Of a DNA stretch of 64,000 bases, positions 63,525 through 64,000 are shown in pieces. The notes beneath the pieces are model-generated. The model saw only the letters and a list, made by a program, of their open reading frames with translations, was not told the DNA's origin and did no database searches. The first letter of the stretch is position 1; each line of letters opens with the position of its first letter. The stretch is from Marinicella pacifica (GTDB lineage: Bacteria > Pseudomonadota > Gammaproteobacteria > Xanthomonadales > Marinicellaceae), in assembly GCF_014636635.1 (NCBI RefSeq), contig NZ_BMEO01000001.1, positions 62,001 to 126,000 on the forward strand, in the 5' to 3' direction. The translations under genes and the position numbers were made by a program.

Positions 63525-63526
63525 GT

Positions 63527-64000
63527 TCAGTCGATGGCTTGCACCACATCCACGCCTTCGGGCGGGATAAATTCAAAGGTATCCGGAGGTAAATCGGGAT
63601 TGCGCTTTAAATCAGCGAATTCAAACACCAAGGTCTGATCCAATTGATTGTTAACGTGGATTCGGCGCAACTGATTCTTGCCTATCCCCAACAAGACACT
63701 TTTGACTTCATCAGATGACTCTTTGGGCGTTAATCTGACCCAGTTTAAGCCGTTCTTGTCACCATCAAAAGTGATATCATAAAAACGCGCGGACAGTTCT
63801 TCATTAATAATGACATAAATCGGATTGAGGTTGTTTTTCTGAGGCTTAACCGTGACTTGTTGCAAATCTTCATCATACACCCACACCTTATCACCATCGG
63901 CCACAATCAGTTGTTCAAAAGGTGACTGATAATGCCATTTAAAATAATCCGGCGCCTGCATCCAAACTGTTCCGGTGTTCTCATCAATTCTTTGACCATC
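63527..64000 (-). CDS. lolA: Outer-membrane lipoprotein carrier protein LolA, 5' end outside window
   Basis: LolA carries lipoproteins across the periplasm to LolB. The visible part, about 157 residues, lacks the signal peptide and first strands. It has the family pattern: WMQAPDYFKWHY, PFEQLIVADGDKVWVYDEDLQQVTV, and the C-terminal region LVFEFADLKRNPDLPPDTFEFIPPEGVDVVQ. The order lolA-rarA is conserved in gammaproteobacteria, which supports the call. Confidence 0.92.
   Translation of the reverse strand, partial: DGQRIDENTGTVWMQAPDYFKWHYQSPFEQLIVADGDKVWVYDEDLQQVTVKPQKNNLNPIYVIINEELSARFYDITFDGDKNGLNWVRLTPKESSDEVKSVLLGIGKNQLRRIHVNNQLDQTLVFEFADLKRNPDLPPDTFEFIPPEGVDVVQAID

Overview
The window reads as chromosomal DNA of a free-living, probably marine, gammaproteobacterium. 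Housekeeping genes of gammaproteobacterial type (lolA-rarA-crcB, recQ-pdxB, kdkA-uvrC, radA, sdaA, ubiA, trmL) alternate with many secreted proteins. Several secreted proteins end in the same short tail (IFK-D/N-GF-E/D), which I associate from memory with Marinicella and relatives of the Xanthomonadales; that taxonomic guess is inference. No prophage, CRISPR array or intact transposase gene was seen.

Layout. 1-9.4 kb: a truncated secreted Asp-box protein, a membrane-anchored EEP phosphoesterase, an RND efflux pair and an M16 peptidase lipoprotein. 9.5-13 kb: a YgaV/SqrR-like ArsR regulator, radA, a small thioredoxin-fold protein and L-serine dehydratase. 13-19 kb: a nitric oxide respiration block, made of an outer-membrane porin-like protein followed by norC-norB and norQ-norD. 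The porin and norC each have an FNR/DNR-type box with a -10 at the class II distance, so they probably respond together to anoxia or NO. 19-28.4 kb: pdxB, recQ, Slp lipoprotein, heptosyltransferase-like GT9, kdkA, uvrC, an App1-like phosphatase and trmL.

28.4-39.3 kb is the accessory part. It holds a decayed porin copy, an unknown coiled-coil secreted protein, a broken copy of a beta-helix gene, a second 5' fragment of trmL, an intact beta-helix protein, a ToxR/CadC-like regulator with TPRs, and a large beta-propeller protein. Four promoters here carry three TTCAG-like pentamers at exactly 11-bp spacing. That geometry is typical of OmpR/PhoB-type winged-helix proteins, and the regulator encoded in the middle has such a domain, so a local regulon controlling secreted proteins is the main proposal from this window.

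39.3-49.9 kb: an Nramp transporter with a 162-bp inverted-repeat element at its 5' end, a TMTC-like membrane protein with TPRs, a SprB-repeat surface protein, a START-domain protein, a beta-helix protein, a DUF4124 protein, ubiA and a small heat-shock protein. 50-59.4 kb: a secreted endonuclease I fused to lamin-tail domains, cryptochrome-DASH with a small antisense-overlapping DUF2256 gene, a MATE exporter, a three-gene operon of small secreted proteins and a subtilisin-like protease. 59.4-64 kb: an apparently gene-free stretch, an NhaD-type Na+/H+ antiporter, a second inverted-repeat element, tRNA-Arg(CCT), crcB, rarA and the 3' part of lolA.
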